A stretch of DNA of 64,000 bases from Butyrivibrio proteoclasticus B316 (lineage in GTDB: Bacteria > Bacillota > Clostridia > Lachnospirales > Lachnospiraceae): positions 186,001 through 250,000 of the forward strand of contig NC_014389.1 of the NCBI RefSeq assembly GCF_000145035.1, read 5' to 3'. Below the pieces are notes generated by a model. It was not told the DNA's origin, ran no database searches, and worked only from the letters and a program-made list of their open reading frames with translations. The translations under genes were made by a program, and so were the position numbers. Positions 7,425 to 15,460 of this stretch are shown piece by piece; positions within the stretch are counted from its first letter, which is position 1; each line of letters begins with the position of its first letter.

Positions 7425-8285
7425 TCATGAGTTCAGAAGTGCATCAGCCTGTGCAAGTTTGGCAGCTTCTTCCTGCTCTTTTGCAACAGCCAGTGCAGTG
7501 TAGTTTGCGAGATACTCTTCTACAAATGGAATGATCTCTGTAATTGAATCTTCCCACTCATACTCAACACCACAGCTCTCACATAAAGTCTTTCTGGGAG
7601 CATGTCTTGTATGGATATATCCATCAATAAGGATAAGAGAGCCTGTTGTAAGACAGAGGCTGTCATTTTTTGCCTGCTTTCCATAGCTTCTTACCAAAGG
7701 ATAATCAGCTGTTACATCAGCACTGTCAGCTTCGACAACATACTTTCTGTCTGTTGCAATCTGGAATGTTGATGTCTGAATATTCTTCTCGTGGAAGTAT
7801 CTTACATCCTGACAGAGGTTTCCAAGAATAACGATTGAGTTGGAGAACTCTCTGTTTTCAATAAGCTCCTGCTCTGCCTGATTCTTTGTGTAAGGTTCGC
7901 CGCCAATGTTTCTTTTCTTGAGTACAAGAGGCATAACAAAGCTGATGTTACCATCTACGTTATTTCTTGCACCGCATCCGCAGTCGCCCTGACAATAAGT
8001 GATTTTTTTGATCTTTCTAGTTACAAGTGTTCCTTTGATCTCGACAATGTCATACATCTTGAGTTTTGCCATCTGTGCAATGATCTCAGGATCAGTTGAT
8101 AAAATGACCGGATGGTCATACATGATACGGTCGGAATCAGCTGTCTGGTTGCCGCTGTATCTTACGCTTCTTATAACAGCAAGAGTACAGATTCCTCTAA
8201 CAAATTCGCCGGATTCGTTAGTGCATGTAATCTGAGGCTTGCTGGAAACGAAGCCATATAATCTTACATCATTTTGCCTTATCAT
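7425..8285 (-). CDS. Two-domain SSB-like (OB-fold) protein
   Basis: Two successive OB-fold-like units are visible: residues 1-85 (NDVRLYGFVSSKPQ, then TLAVIRSVRY, then VEIKGTLVTRK) and residues about 140-225 (SIVILGNLCQDVRYF, then TFQIATDRKY, then LILIDGYIHTR). Each ends in a Cys-rich patch (CQGDCGCG near 105; CESCGVEYEW near 240) that could bind zinc. The layout is that of plasmid and phage single-stranded DNA-binding proteins of clostridia. It lacks a DDDIPF-type tip; the C-terminus is an Ala/Glu-rich helix. It is one of three such proteins in the window and probably coats DNA during transfer or replication. Confidence 0.75.
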   Translation of the reverse strand: MIRQNDVRLYGFVSSKPQITCTNESGEFVRGICTLAVIRSVRYSGNQTADSDRIMYDHPVILSTDPEIIAQMAKLKMYDIVEIKGTLVTRKIKKITYCQGDCGCGARNNVDGNISFVMPLVLKKRNIGGEPYTKNQAEQELIENREFSNSIVILGNLCQDVRYFHEKNIQTSTFQIATDRKYVVEADSADVTADYPLVRSYGKQAKNDSLCLTTGSLILIDGYIHTRHAPRKTLCESCGVEYEWEDSITEIIPFVEEYLANYTALAVAKEQEEAAKLAQADALLNS

Positions 8286-8339
8286 TGTTTTAAATTCCTT
8301 CCTTTTAAAAACAAAACATACGTATAAGATTATGGATAT

Positions 8340-8378
8340 TTTATAATTTAAAGCTTATATGCGTGCGTTTTTCTGCAC
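8340..8378 (-). promoter_or_regulatory. GTGCAG-box promoter of the SSB-like gene
   Basis: GTGCAGAAAAACG (8366-8378, minus strand) with TATAAA at a spacing of 20 (8340-8345). A further CCATAAT motif lies closer to the gene (near 8318-8324) and is an alternative -10. Confidence 0.5.
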
Positions 8379-8384
8379 ACAAAA

Positions 8385-8410
8385 AGCTGCCTCACAAATG
8401 GATGGCAGCT
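8385..8410 (-). terminator. Terminator of the DUF4160-like gene
   Basis: Hairpin AGCTGCC/GGCAGCT with TTTTTG on the minus strand, directly followed by the next gene's GTGCAG box. Confidence 0.8.
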
Positions 8411-8423
8411 TTATATGCTTTTA

Positions 8424-8714
8424 TCAATTCATTTTATCATGGAACGTAGCCTTTACGTTATGATACGCTTCCCATTTTGCAACATATACATCAGTATAAT
8501 CTTCCAACGCTCTTTTAAGCCTCGATAAATCTTTTTCTGATAGGTGTGAGCCATTAGAAGCAAGCTCTACTTTTCCGTTGCTTAAAATCCAGAACTTTGT
8601 AGCATTCTTTGACGGAATGTTATCTGTTACATGTATATGTGCAGGCTCTAATGGACAACCTTCATTTGACCAGATGAATATTTTAAAACCCAATAAATTT
8701 GGAAAACTAGGCAT
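8424..8714 (-). CDS. DUF4160-like small protein
   Basis: The opening MPSFPNLLGFKIFIWSNEG followed by PAHIHV matches the layout of DUF4160 proteins, small proteins often found next to another small gene in toxin-antitoxin-like pairs. The start at 8714 is preferred over 8753 because AAAGGA stands 8 bases upstream and the family begins at this methionine. The gene overlaps the end of the upstream gene, suggesting translational coupling. Function of the family is not established. Confidence 0.7.
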   Translation of the reverse strand: MPSFPNLLGFKIFIWSNEGCPLEPAHIHVTDNIPSKNATKFWILSNGKVELASNGSHLSEKDLSRLKRALEDYTDVYVAKWEAYHNVKATFHDKMN

Positions 8715-8997
8715 ATTCATTTTCCTTTGAAAACTCAAATGCCGTATGTCCACTGCGGTCTACGTATTCCCTGAATTCTTTTAAGTCTTCCTCAGTAAAA
8801 CCCTTCACCTCAGAAAAGTTAGAACCTGGGAAATCAATCTGTGCTGAATCAAAAAAACCTTTATCATTTGGTCTTTCAAAATAGATTGTAATAAAAGCAG
8901 TGCCATTGGCGTGCTTTTTTAAGTCTGAATAAGTAATTTCAAGTCCATCCTCAAATGATAGGAGGGGATTATGTTCCATATACAACTCCTTTGACAT
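8707..8997 (-). CDS. Small acidic partner protein of the DUF4160-like gene
   Basis: A 96-residue acidic protein with alternating strands and one helix (TEEDLKEFREYVDR); no family recognised. It overlaps the next gene by 8 bases, as expected for a two-gene toxin-antitoxin-like or regulatory unit. The ATG has an AAGGAG site. A palindrome and a second hairpin occur in its leader, consistent with self-regulation; that is inference. Confidence 0.65.
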   Translation of the reverse strand: MSKELYMEHNPLLSFEDGLEITYSDLKKHANGTAFITIYFERPNDKGFFDSAQIDFPGSNFSEVKGFTEEDLKEFREYVDRSGHTAFEFSKENEYA

Positions 8998-9036
8998 CGG
9001 TTTTCTCCTTTCTCTAATAATATATATATCAAATCG

Positions 9037-9117
9037 GGGAGGAAACCTCGCCCTACTTGATAATCATTTGCTTACTGTTCGGGCGAACATCTATTTATGC
9101 TTTCTTTATTCATTATA
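9037..9117 (-). promoter_or_regulatory. Promoter and palindromic leader of the 8424-8997 gene pair
   Basis: TATAAT (9112-9117, minus strand) is followed within the leader by TGTTCG-GG-CGAACA (9076-9089, perfect arms) and by a GGGGAGG/CCTCGCCC hairpin (about 9037-9056) just before the ribosome site. The palindrome is a likely operator; it is arranged the opposite way round from a LexA box. Confidence 0.5.
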
Positions 9118-9151
9118 ACAAATACAGTTGATTATTGCATATTTTATAAAA

Positions 9152-9176
9152 TATCCCCGACATATTGCCGGGGATA
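9152..9176 (-). terminator. Terminator of the polymerase-half gene
   Basis: Hairpin TATCCCCGG-CAATAT-GTCGGGGATA followed by TTTTAT on the minus strand. Confidence 0.75.
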
Positions 9177-9184
9177 CTAATAAG

Positions 9185-12103
9185 TTATGCTACTCTGATG
9201 TTTTCTGCTTCATCCATAAGGCAGATATCAAGCTTCATACGGTCGCCTGTAGACATATCATATATGTATGCAGGATGTCCGCCAGCCATCTCAAAGTCTG
9301 AGAGCTTATCCTGAAGCTCCTTAAGCTGAGTAAGATCCTTAATATTAAAGGTAAACTCACTCTTTGCAACAGCAAGAGGAATTACAGACTTATCACCCTT
9401 GTTTAAGATAAACTGGAGTGTATCAGGATCCTGCTTATCTGCTTTTACAGTTCCGGAAAGCTTAACGACCATGTCGTTTGCAAGCTTGCTTCCGTTATTA
9501 TTAAAGCTTTCTGTAAAGCAGCATACATGAATCTTGTCTGTCTGATCTTCAATATCAAAGAATGCAAGCTTCTTTGATGCATCAGCCTTTGTAGAGCAGA
9601 TGCGAAGATTGCTGATCTGTCCCATGATATGGCAGTTGCCTGTGGAGTTAATGATCTCCATACAGCCGTTATCCTTTGGAGTACCGTACATATCAACAGG
9701 ATGTCCTGTAAGGTAAAGACCGCAGAGGTCTTTTTCTGCCTGCAGTCTTTCGTACATAGTGTCCTTAAACTGCTGCATAGGAATGACCTGAGCCTTAATA
9801 GCCTTTGTGTGGAAATCAAGTGATTCCTTAGCATTTTCAAGACGAGTCTGAGCTTCTTCCTTCTTAGGCCATGACTTTCTATCATATTTCTTTAAAAGTG
9901 TCTTACCCTCTGGATCAGCTTCCATATCGGCAAGGATATTTGTGTACTTAGTCACATTAGCCTGTGCCTTTTTGATAGCCTCCATATGCTCTGCATATAC
10001 AGGAAGGACTTCTAAGAGTGCCTTTCTGCTAGTAGTAAAGTTATCAAATGCTCCTACCTTTACGAGTCCTTCAAGCTTTGAGCCCTTGATTCCACCTCTT
10101 AAGATGAAATCCGCAACACTGACATAGTCATGTGTAAGGTTCTGCGTAGCCTTTTCCATACTTACTCCAGCAAATCCAAAATAAATCTGCTCTGTATCGC
10201 ATGTAAATCCAGCTCTTGAAGTATTGATATCGACAGGAGCAATCTTTACTCCATTGGCTTTAGCATCTGCAAGGATTGCTGCCATTTCCTTATTTTCTTC
10301 GATGCACAGACATGCTGTGTAGAATTCGATAGGATAATGGAGCTTAAGCCATGCTGTCATATAAGCTGTCTTTGCATAAGCAAGTGAATGAGACTTGTTA
10401 AAGCCGTACTTAGCGAAATCCGAAAGAGCGTCAAATACTTCATAAGCTGTATCTTCTGCAATTCCAAGTTCCATAGCACCGCCAACGTGAATTGACTTGT
10501 GTGTTCTATGGTTTTCCATCTCGCCGCCGTGAACGAAGATTTCTCTGTTCTCAGCAATGATGTACTGTTTCTTTTTTGACATGGCACGACGGATTTCATC
10601 GGCACCGCCAATAGAATACTGTCCCATGATCTGGAATATTCTCATTACCTGCTCCTGATATACAGGATATCCGTATGTAGGAGCAAGAAGCTCCTGGATC
10701 TGTGGCACTTTGTCAAAAGCTGATGTTTCAACAGGGCGGCCATGCTTTTTATCAGCAATAGGATCAATATATTTCATTGGGCCTGGTCTGAAAGTCGCAT
10801 TAAGAAGTGTAAGGTCATCAAACTTATCAGGCTTGAATTTCTTAAGCATCTGCTTCATACCGTTTGATGAGAACTGGAATACTTCCACAGTATTTCCGGT
10901 AGCAAAGATCTTGCTGTAAACTTCCGGATCATCAGGAAGGTTTTCTACGTTGATGTAGATACCTCTGTTCTCATAGATAAGACGAAGGGCCATTGTAATG
11001 ATGTTAAGAGTCTTAAGCCCAAGGAAGTCCATTTTAAGGAGTCCGGCTGTATCTTCGCATTCAACAGCGTTCATCTGGATCTTCCAGCCATTTGACTCAT
11101 CATCATACATAAGCGCGCCATACTCACCTACATTGCCATTGTCAGCAATGATGACACCAGCTGCGTGCTTTCCGTAGTTATCATTTACTCCGTCAAGCAT
11201 ATTTGCAAGCTCGATGATCTCTGTAGCGTCCTTGCTTCCAGCGTATTTCATCTTAAGGGATTCGTAGAGAGTGCTGCCGTCTTCCATCTCTGATGAAAAT
11301 GTTGTTCCTGGATCTTCAGGGATATCCGCACGGATTGCCTTTGAAAGATCAGTATAATGCTTGTTGATCTCTACCCACACAGGATCCTTTTCGGAATTAG
11401 GAATGTAATCCCCCTCCTTAAAGCCCTTTTTCTTCTGGAACTCTCTGTCCACAAGGATATTTGCAGTATTCATAACCGCTGCCTTTGGAGCAAGGGTACT
11501 TGGCGTGCAGATACCACAGACACCATCATAACCATACTTCTTGCCCACATACTCGATTACGATATCACGTACTCCGTATGGGGCTTCTGCCTTACTTAGA
11601 TCGCTATCAAAATCCGGCATACTGACTCTTTCTGGGTTAAGGAATCTCTCGAAGAGAAGGTCGTACTGGGTTGGCTCAACATTTGTAATGTAATTCACAT
11701 AAGCAACAACTGAACCAGCTCCTGATCCACGACCGATACCGATCGTAAATCCTGGGTATGACATATCTTCTTCTATATAAGAGATCATTTCCTCGATAGA
11801 CATCTCTGTCATATGAGCCCTAAGATGTTCAATCCTGTCAAGTGGCATATGGCCAATCTTCTGACCTACCTGCAAGAAGTCTGCAACAACAAGGAAGTAA
11901 TCTGAAAATCCCATTGTTATGATGACTTCAAGCTCATAAGATACTCTCCTAAGGAGTTCCTCATTTGAAAGCTTTTCTTCTGGAAAATCCTTATATCTTT
12001 CATTTGTTCCTTTGATAGTATTCTTTATAAGAAGCTTATCTGCTTTTGTCAGGTTCTTTAAAACATCTTCTGGCAGAACGATATTTGCAATCGGTTCTCT
12101 CAT
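9185..12103 (-). CDS. DNA polymerase III alpha, polymerase half (split DnaE, no PHP domain)
   Basis: This is the palm-to-OB part of a bacterial replicative polymerase. It starts where the PHP domain normally ends, runs through FSDYFLVVADFLQ, IGRGSGAGSVVAYV (about residue 123), the MPDFDSD box with two catalytic Asp (about 163), KMDFLGLKTL with the third Asp (about 358), EKDLCGLYLTGHP, and an OB domain (MGQISNLRICSTK). The PHP part is in a separate divergent gene at 12230. About 30 extra residues interrupt the segment before IGRGSG. The start is set at MREPIA (12103), which has AAAGGAG upstream; the longer frame to 12133 lacks a site. Catalytic residues are all present, so an active enzyme is likely. 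Confidence 0.9.
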   Translation of the reverse strand: MREPIANIVLPEDVLKNLTKADKLLIKNTIKGTNERYKDFPEEKLSNEELLRRVSYELEVIITMGFSDYFLVVADFLQVGQKIGHMPLDRIEHLRAHMTEMSIEEMISYIEEDMSYPGFTIGIGRGSGAGSVVAYVNYITNVEPTQYDLLFERFLNPERVSMPDFDSDLSKAEAPYGVRDIVIEYVGKKYGYDGVCGICTPSTLAPKAAVMNTANILVDREFQKKKGFKEGDYIPNSEKDPVWVEINKHYTDLSKAIRADIPEDPGTTFSSEMEDGSTLYESLKMKYAGSKDATEIIELANMLDGVNDNYGKHAAGVIIADNGNVGEYGALMYDDESNGWKIQMNAVECEDTAGLLKMDFLGLKTLNIITMALRLIYENRGIYINVENLPDDPEVYSKIFATGNTVEVFQFSSNGMKQMLKKFKPDKFDDLTLLNATFRPGPMKYIDPIADKKHGRPVETSAFDKVPQIQELLAPTYGYPVYQEQVMRIFQIMGQYSIGGADEIRRAMSKKKQYIIAENREIFVHGGEMENHRTHKSIHVGGAMELGIAEDTAYEVFDALSDFAKYGFNKSHSLAYAKTAYMTAWLKLHYPIEFYTACLCIEENKEMAAILADAKANGVKIAPVDINTSRAGFTCDTEQIYFGFAGVSMEKATQNLTHDYVSVADFILRGGIKGSKLEGLVKVGAFDNFTTSRKALLEVLPVYAEHMEAIKKAQANVTKYTNILADMEADPEGKTLLKKYDRKSWPKKEEAQTRLENAKESLDFHTKAIKAQVIPMQQFKDTMYERLQAEKDLCGLYLTGHPVDMYGTPKDNGCMEIINSTGNCHIMGQISNLRICSTKADASKKLAFFDIEDQTDKIHVCCFTESFNNNGSKLANDMVVKLSGTVKADKQDPDTLQFILNKGDKSVIPLAVAKSEFTFNIKDLTQLKELQDKLSDFEMAGGHPAYIYDMSTGDRMKLDICLMDEAENIRVA

Positions 12104-12229
12104 ATTATTCTCTCCTTTCTTTTCTGACATCAATTTTTCTATTAAAAAATATGGCGCATATTATTTTTTTTAAAATCACACATACTAGAATCATAAAATT
12201 AAATGTCTGTATAAAGAAAGGAGTTATAT
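12104..12229. promoter_or_regulatory. Divergent promoter region between the two polymerase halves
   Basis: The spacer is very AT-rich. Plausible -10 boxes are CATAAA (toward plus, near 12195) and CATATT (toward minus, near 12150); neither has a GTGCAG box or a strong -35. Sharing one control region would keep the two halves in step. Confidence 0.4.
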
Positions 12230-13762
12230 ATGGAAAGGGCAGTAATCGACGGATATTACGGTGCTTCTAATGAAGTGCTTAAGAGATTCTGGGAAAACGG
12301 CGGCGTAATAAACGGTGTCAGCTACCCCCTCGCAAAAACATTTCTGCATACACATACAGATATGGGAAGCGCAAAGGACAGTATCCTTACTGTAGATGAG
12401 TATCTTAAGACTGCAATCGAGATGGGTGCACGTTCTGTATCAGTTACGGATCACGCTTATATGTATGGAGTATTACCCTTATATAAAGCATGTGAAACTT
12501 ACAACGCAGAGCACAAGGATGCAGATCCGATCAAGTGCATTATCGGAGTTGAGTTCTATGTCTGCGAGGATGTAGAAGACAAAACAAAGAAAAAGCACAC
12601 AAGACTTCACCTTATTGCTTATGCAAAAGATGAAAAAGGCTATAAGACACTTTGTTCTATGGTCACAAAGTCAAACACCCGTAAGATCGTTGCAGGTAAA
12701 AACGAATATCCTTGTATTTCTAAGAAGATCTTAGAAGAGTATATGGGCCCTGGCACAGAAGGCCATGATCACATCATCCTTACAAGCGCTTGTATCGGCG
12801 GTGTTGTTGCAGGAATCATGTATGAGAGCGAGAATGAGAAAAAGAATGTAGATGGTTTTAATGGAAAGCTCAAATCTCTTAATTATTTAAGGGACAGCCT
12901 TGATAACCAGAACAAACTTATCTCATCTTTGGATGAACAGATTGAAAAACTTTCTGCTGTTGCCAACAAAAAGTATGGCAAAAGGCAGCAGGCCCTTAAA
13001 AAACATCCTGATGAAGAGGCTTTAAAAGTTCTTGAAAAGGAAATGAAAGAGACTGAGCTTGCTGCAGCTGAAGTAAAGCGAATCAAGGCTCAGAAGAAGA
13101 ACGTCCAGAAAGGTCTCACAGAGATCACTAACCAGGTAAAGAACCTTATGCCAAAAAATGACAGCGATGTTGATTACTTTACTCTTCAGTCCCTCGCAGC
13201 GGATGAGCTTTGCGACACCCTCATAGGTTATTATGAAAGAGTAATTAAAGAAGCATCAGAAAGCATTGTTGATGACAATAATGTAGAAGATGCCTTTAAA
13301 AAAGAAATGCTCTATTATGAAAACCTTGCAGGTAAAGGCAACTGGTTCATTGAAATGCAGTTCCATGGAGTAGCAAACGAGAAAAAGTATATGCACGTTC
13401 TTGCAAAACTTGCAAACGAGCTTGATATGCCTCTAGTAGCTGCGAACGATGCTCATATGAGTACAAGAGATAAAGTAATGGCCAGAAAGATCGTTAATGG
13501 ATTAAGATTCGATACCAAAGGTTCAAGATGGCAGGATCCTTCTGCAGAGGAAGAAGAAATGTATCTTAAAACAGATGCAGAACTTTATCAGTGGCTCTGC
13601 AAGGAAATCTCATCAGATGATGCAATGAATGCAATGATCAACAGAGACCTTATTGTAGATGCATGTAACTGCGTACTTACATTTGGTAAACATTATCCGA
13701 AGTTTCCTATTTCGGATGCTGAGGAGTTTGGTGATTGCAGCGAATATGTAAAAACAGCATAA
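12230..13762 (+). CDS. DNA polymerase III alpha, PHP half (split DnaE) with coiled-coil insert
   Basis: The protein is the N-terminal PHP domain of DnaE alone. Metal-site residues are kept: HTHTD (H40, H42, D44), VTDHAYMYG (D74, H75), GVEFYV (E108), RLHLIAYA (H127), LTSACIGG (C188) and NDAH (about 406-408). Residues about 205-310 form a Lys/Glu-rich coiled coil not found in ordinary DnaE. It ends with LTFGKHYPKFPISDAEEFG, which is the sequence that normally leads into the palm, so the split is at the PHP-palm boundary. No intein motif is present at either edge. The intact metal ligands suggest it may retain hydrolase or exonuclease activity. AAAGGAG precedes the ATG. Confidence 0.9.
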   Translation: MERAVIDGYYGASNEVLKRFWENGGVINGVSYPLAKTFLHTHTDMGSAKDSILTVDEYLKTAIEMGARSVSVTDHAYMYGVLPLYKACETYNAEHKDADPIKCIIGVEFYVCEDVEDKTKKKHTRLHLIAYAKDEKGYKTLCSMVTKSNTRKIVAGKNEYPCISKKILEEYMGPGTEGHDHIILTSACIGGVVAGIMYESENEKKNVDGFNGKLKSLNYLRDSLDNQNKLISSLDEQIEKLSAVANKKYGKRQQALKKHPDEEALKVLEKEMKETELAAAEVKRIKAQKKNVQKGLTEITNQVKNLMPKNDSDVDYFTLQSLAADELCDTLIGYYERVIKEASESIVDDNNVEDAFKKEMLYYENLAGKGNWFIEMQFHGVANEKKYMHVLAKLANELDMPLVAANDAHMSTRDKVMARKIVNGLRFDTKGSRWQDPSAEEEEMYLKTDAELYQWLCKEISSDDAMNAMINRDLIVDACNCVLTFGKHYPKFPISDAEEFGDCSEYVKTA

Positions 13763-13770
13763 TAAGTAAA

Positions 13771-13804
13771 AGCGTCAGGAATTTATTTTCCTGGCGCTTC
13801 TTTA
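13771..13804 (+). terminator. Terminator of the PHP-half gene
   Basis: Hairpin GCGTCAGGAA-TTTATT-TTCCTGGCGC followed by TTCTTT. Confidence 0.8.
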
Positions 13805-14008
13805 ATAATCTCATTTTTATCACAAATGGGATGAAAATCATCTGACGGCGTATTTTCAATAATTCTGCATTTACTCCAAATTTCTTCTGAGATATGACCA
13901 AGTAGTTTTTTTTTCGTCATCTTCAATATCTACTTTGCCCTGCATCCCTACAATTTTTATCAAAGCTTCTTCATATTTCTCAGCGTGCTCCTTTATCTCA
14001 TCATTCAA
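13783..14008 (-). pseudogene. Small reading frame interrupted at a run of nine A
   Basis: After the XpaC-like gene, a TTG-started frame encodes an acidic peptide (LNDEIKEHAEKYEEALIKIV) up to a nine-A run on the minus strand (13906-13914). Reading on in that frame stops soon, but skipping one base continues an open frame (LLGHISEEIWSKCRIIENTP) to 13783. Either the gene is broken by a one-base slip, the run is a sequencing error, or slippage is used for expression. The family is not recognised and the start codon is uncertain. Confidence 0.35.
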
Positions 14009-14015
14009 TTCATTA

Positions 14016-14810
14016 TTATTTATCCTCGTCTTCTGTTTGTCTCATGACGAGTGTGTTTCGATCTGCATATAACCCATTTTGAACAGCAGTATTAAGAAAG
14101 ATTTTGGAATCAACTTCTGCATTTAGCTTTTCATCGGCAATAGCTTCTTCAAGAATATTTGTAAATACTGTTTTGCTTGCAATCACTGTATCTGAAAGCT
14201 CTTTTAAAACAGCTTTCACTTTAATGGTTGTATTTTTAAAGCTTGAAAGGTTTTTATATTGTTCAAGAAGTGCTATCACAGCTGGAAGATATTGCGAGTT
14301 TAGCTTAGAGAGATTACCCCTTTGGCACTCCTCAAGACTTGTATGTTCTTTAATGAGTTCAAGAACTTCCAAAGATTCCTGTAATGATTTCCCCATCGGG
14401 ATGTCATGATATTCTTTGGCATAACTACTCAGACGGATTTTATACTCATCAAGTTCAGCTCTAAATTTTTCCAGTTCGTTGGAGTATTGTTTTCTTAAGT
14501 CATTGTCATTAACAGCAAAAGAAGTATCAATGCTCTGAAGATATGTTTCGGCTTTTTTAACATTTTGTTCTTTTGGAACATCTAAGATGAATGTAAAAGC
14601 CATCCTCATTACCCCTAGAAAAATCATACTTCCTCCTATTGTACTCGTTATATTTATCATAGTATTAAAGACATTATCTAAAATTGTTGTTGATACCTGG
14701 GCATTATTAAATATAGAACCGTTCTCATATACAAATCGCAATAAAGTTGGTGTAAACACCAAAACAAATCCTTTGAAAATAGTTTCGATGCTTTTCTTTA
14801 ATTTACACAT
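14016..14810 (-). CDS. XpaC-like membrane protein
   Basis: Two hydrophobic segments near the N-terminus (about 12-30 and 55-80) anchor the protein; the rest is a helical cytoplasmic domain. The C-terminal part (LNSQYLPAVIALLEQYKNL, then TNILEEAIADEK, then VDSKIFLNTAVQNGL) fits the XpaC ('bromo-chloroindolyl phosphate hydrolysis') family, whose true function is unknown. The gene lies downstream of the VirB4 gene but is separated from it by a terminator and 650 bases with two MITE-derived sequences. A weak GTGCAG box at 15410-15422 could be its promoter, cut off by the MITE insertion. Confidence 0.7.
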   Translation of the reverse strand: MCKLKKSIETIFKGFVLVFTPTLLRFVYENGSIFNNAQVSTTILDNVFNTMINITSTIGGSMIFLGVMRMAFTFILDVPKEQNVKKAETYLQSIDTSFAVNDNDLRKQYSNELEKFRAELDEYKIRLSSYAKEYHDIPMGKSLQESLEVLELIKEHTSLEECQRGNLSKLNSQYLPAVIALLEQYKNLSSFKNTTIKVKAVLKELSDTVIASKTVFTNILEEAIADEKLNAEVDSKIFLNTAVQNGLYADRNTLVMRQTEDEDK

Positions 14811-14857
14811 AAACGCCTCTCGATAGATGAATTATTACCAATATTATAAATATCGTG

Positions 14858-15173
14858 CGATAAAACCCCTTCCGATGAAGTCGGTTGTGGGATGAATCGC
14901 CTTTACGCAAACACATGTTTGTGCTAAAATATATAGCATATCGGAACCTTGAAAACTGTATATATGGAGTTGTGCCATGAATCTAATAAGCTAAGAACCT
15001 ATGGCACGTAAAATATACAAGGTGTTAGTTCCCACGCGCCAAAAGCGCATATATAACACTTAAAGTATACCGAAGGGATTTCCCGACGGAGTAGTGGCGC
15101 CGTGGACGTGCCTTACTATATCACTTTGGTATTGTAGAAACCATTTTCGATAATATCGGTGGTGGTAGTTCAT
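14858..15173 (+). mobile_element. IS200/IS605-like MITE copy 2, guide-RNA-like right end
   Basis: Same 316 bp element as copies 1 and 3. The left end has AAAACCCCTTCCGATGAAG with a CCGAT/GTCGG hairpin, then GATGAATCGCCTTTACGC and the palindrome GCAAACACATGTTTGTGC. The right end has GGAACCTTGAAAACTGTATA, GGTGTTAGTTCCCACGCGCC, a CCGAAGGGATTTCCCGACGG hairpin and ends ATCGGTGGTGGTAGTTCAT. The 16-20 bases after 15173 would be the guide if the right end is a TnpB guide RNA. No protein is encoded. Confidence 0.8.
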
Positions 15174-15245
15174 AGAATGTAATGATAGTATTTATCAATC
15201 AAATTAAAGTCTGTCTGACTCCGCAAGCTGCAATACAGGTCATAT

Positions 15246-15286
15246 TGAACTACCACCACCGGCTTCGTCGAGAGGGGTTTTCTCGC
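15246..15286 (-). mobile_element. 41 bp end-to-end fusion of the same IS200/IS605-like family
   Basis: Read on the minus strand: CGAGAAAACCCCTCTCGACG joined to AAGCCGGTGGTGGTAGTTCA. The first half is the left end and the second half the right end of the 316 bp element, with the whole interior missing, in the opposite orientation to copy 2 and 72 bases away from it. Confidence 0.7.
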
Positions 15287-15384
15287 CAGATACTTTATAA
15301 TCCTTTGTTGTTGGCAAATTCCAAAACATCCATAAAACCATCCTTTTAACCTGTAAATTCTGTTCATGATTTCGTCTACTTACT

Positions 15385-15422
15385 ATTTAACATGTCAGAC
15401 AAGAGAATTTATTTTTCTGCAT
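15385..15422 (-). promoter_or_regulatory. Possible GTGCAG-box promoter upstream of MITE copy 2
   Basis: ATGCAGAAAAATA (15410-15422, minus strand) with TTAAAT at a spacing of 19. The -10 is poor. The first real gene downstream is the XpaC-like one at 14810, now separated by the MITE and the 41 bp element. Confidence 0.35.
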
Positions 15423-15425
15423 AAT

Positions 15426-15450
15426 AGAAGCGCCCCAAAAGAGCGCTTCT
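15426..15450 (-). terminator. Terminator of the conjugation operon after VirB4
   Basis: Hairpin AGAAGCGC-TCTTTTGGG-GCGCTTCT at the 3' end of the VirB4 gene; the U-tract is weak. Confidence 0.65.
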
Positions 15451-15460
15451 ATCTTATATA

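Noticed and set aside
9076..9089. TGTTCG-GG-CGAACA as a LexA (SOS) box
   Set aside because: The arms are in the reverse order to the CGAAC-N4-GTTCG box; it is at best another operator or a leader hairpin.
9185..13762. Intein-split polymerase, as in cyanobacteria
   Set aside because: Neither the end of the PHP half (EYVKTA) nor the start of the polymerase half has intein signature sequences.
15170..15367. 65-residue minus-strand reading frame
   Set aside because: It crosses the 41 bp element and takes its stop codon from MITE copy 2; there is no ribosome site before its ATG. Its peptide comes largely from mobile-element sequence.
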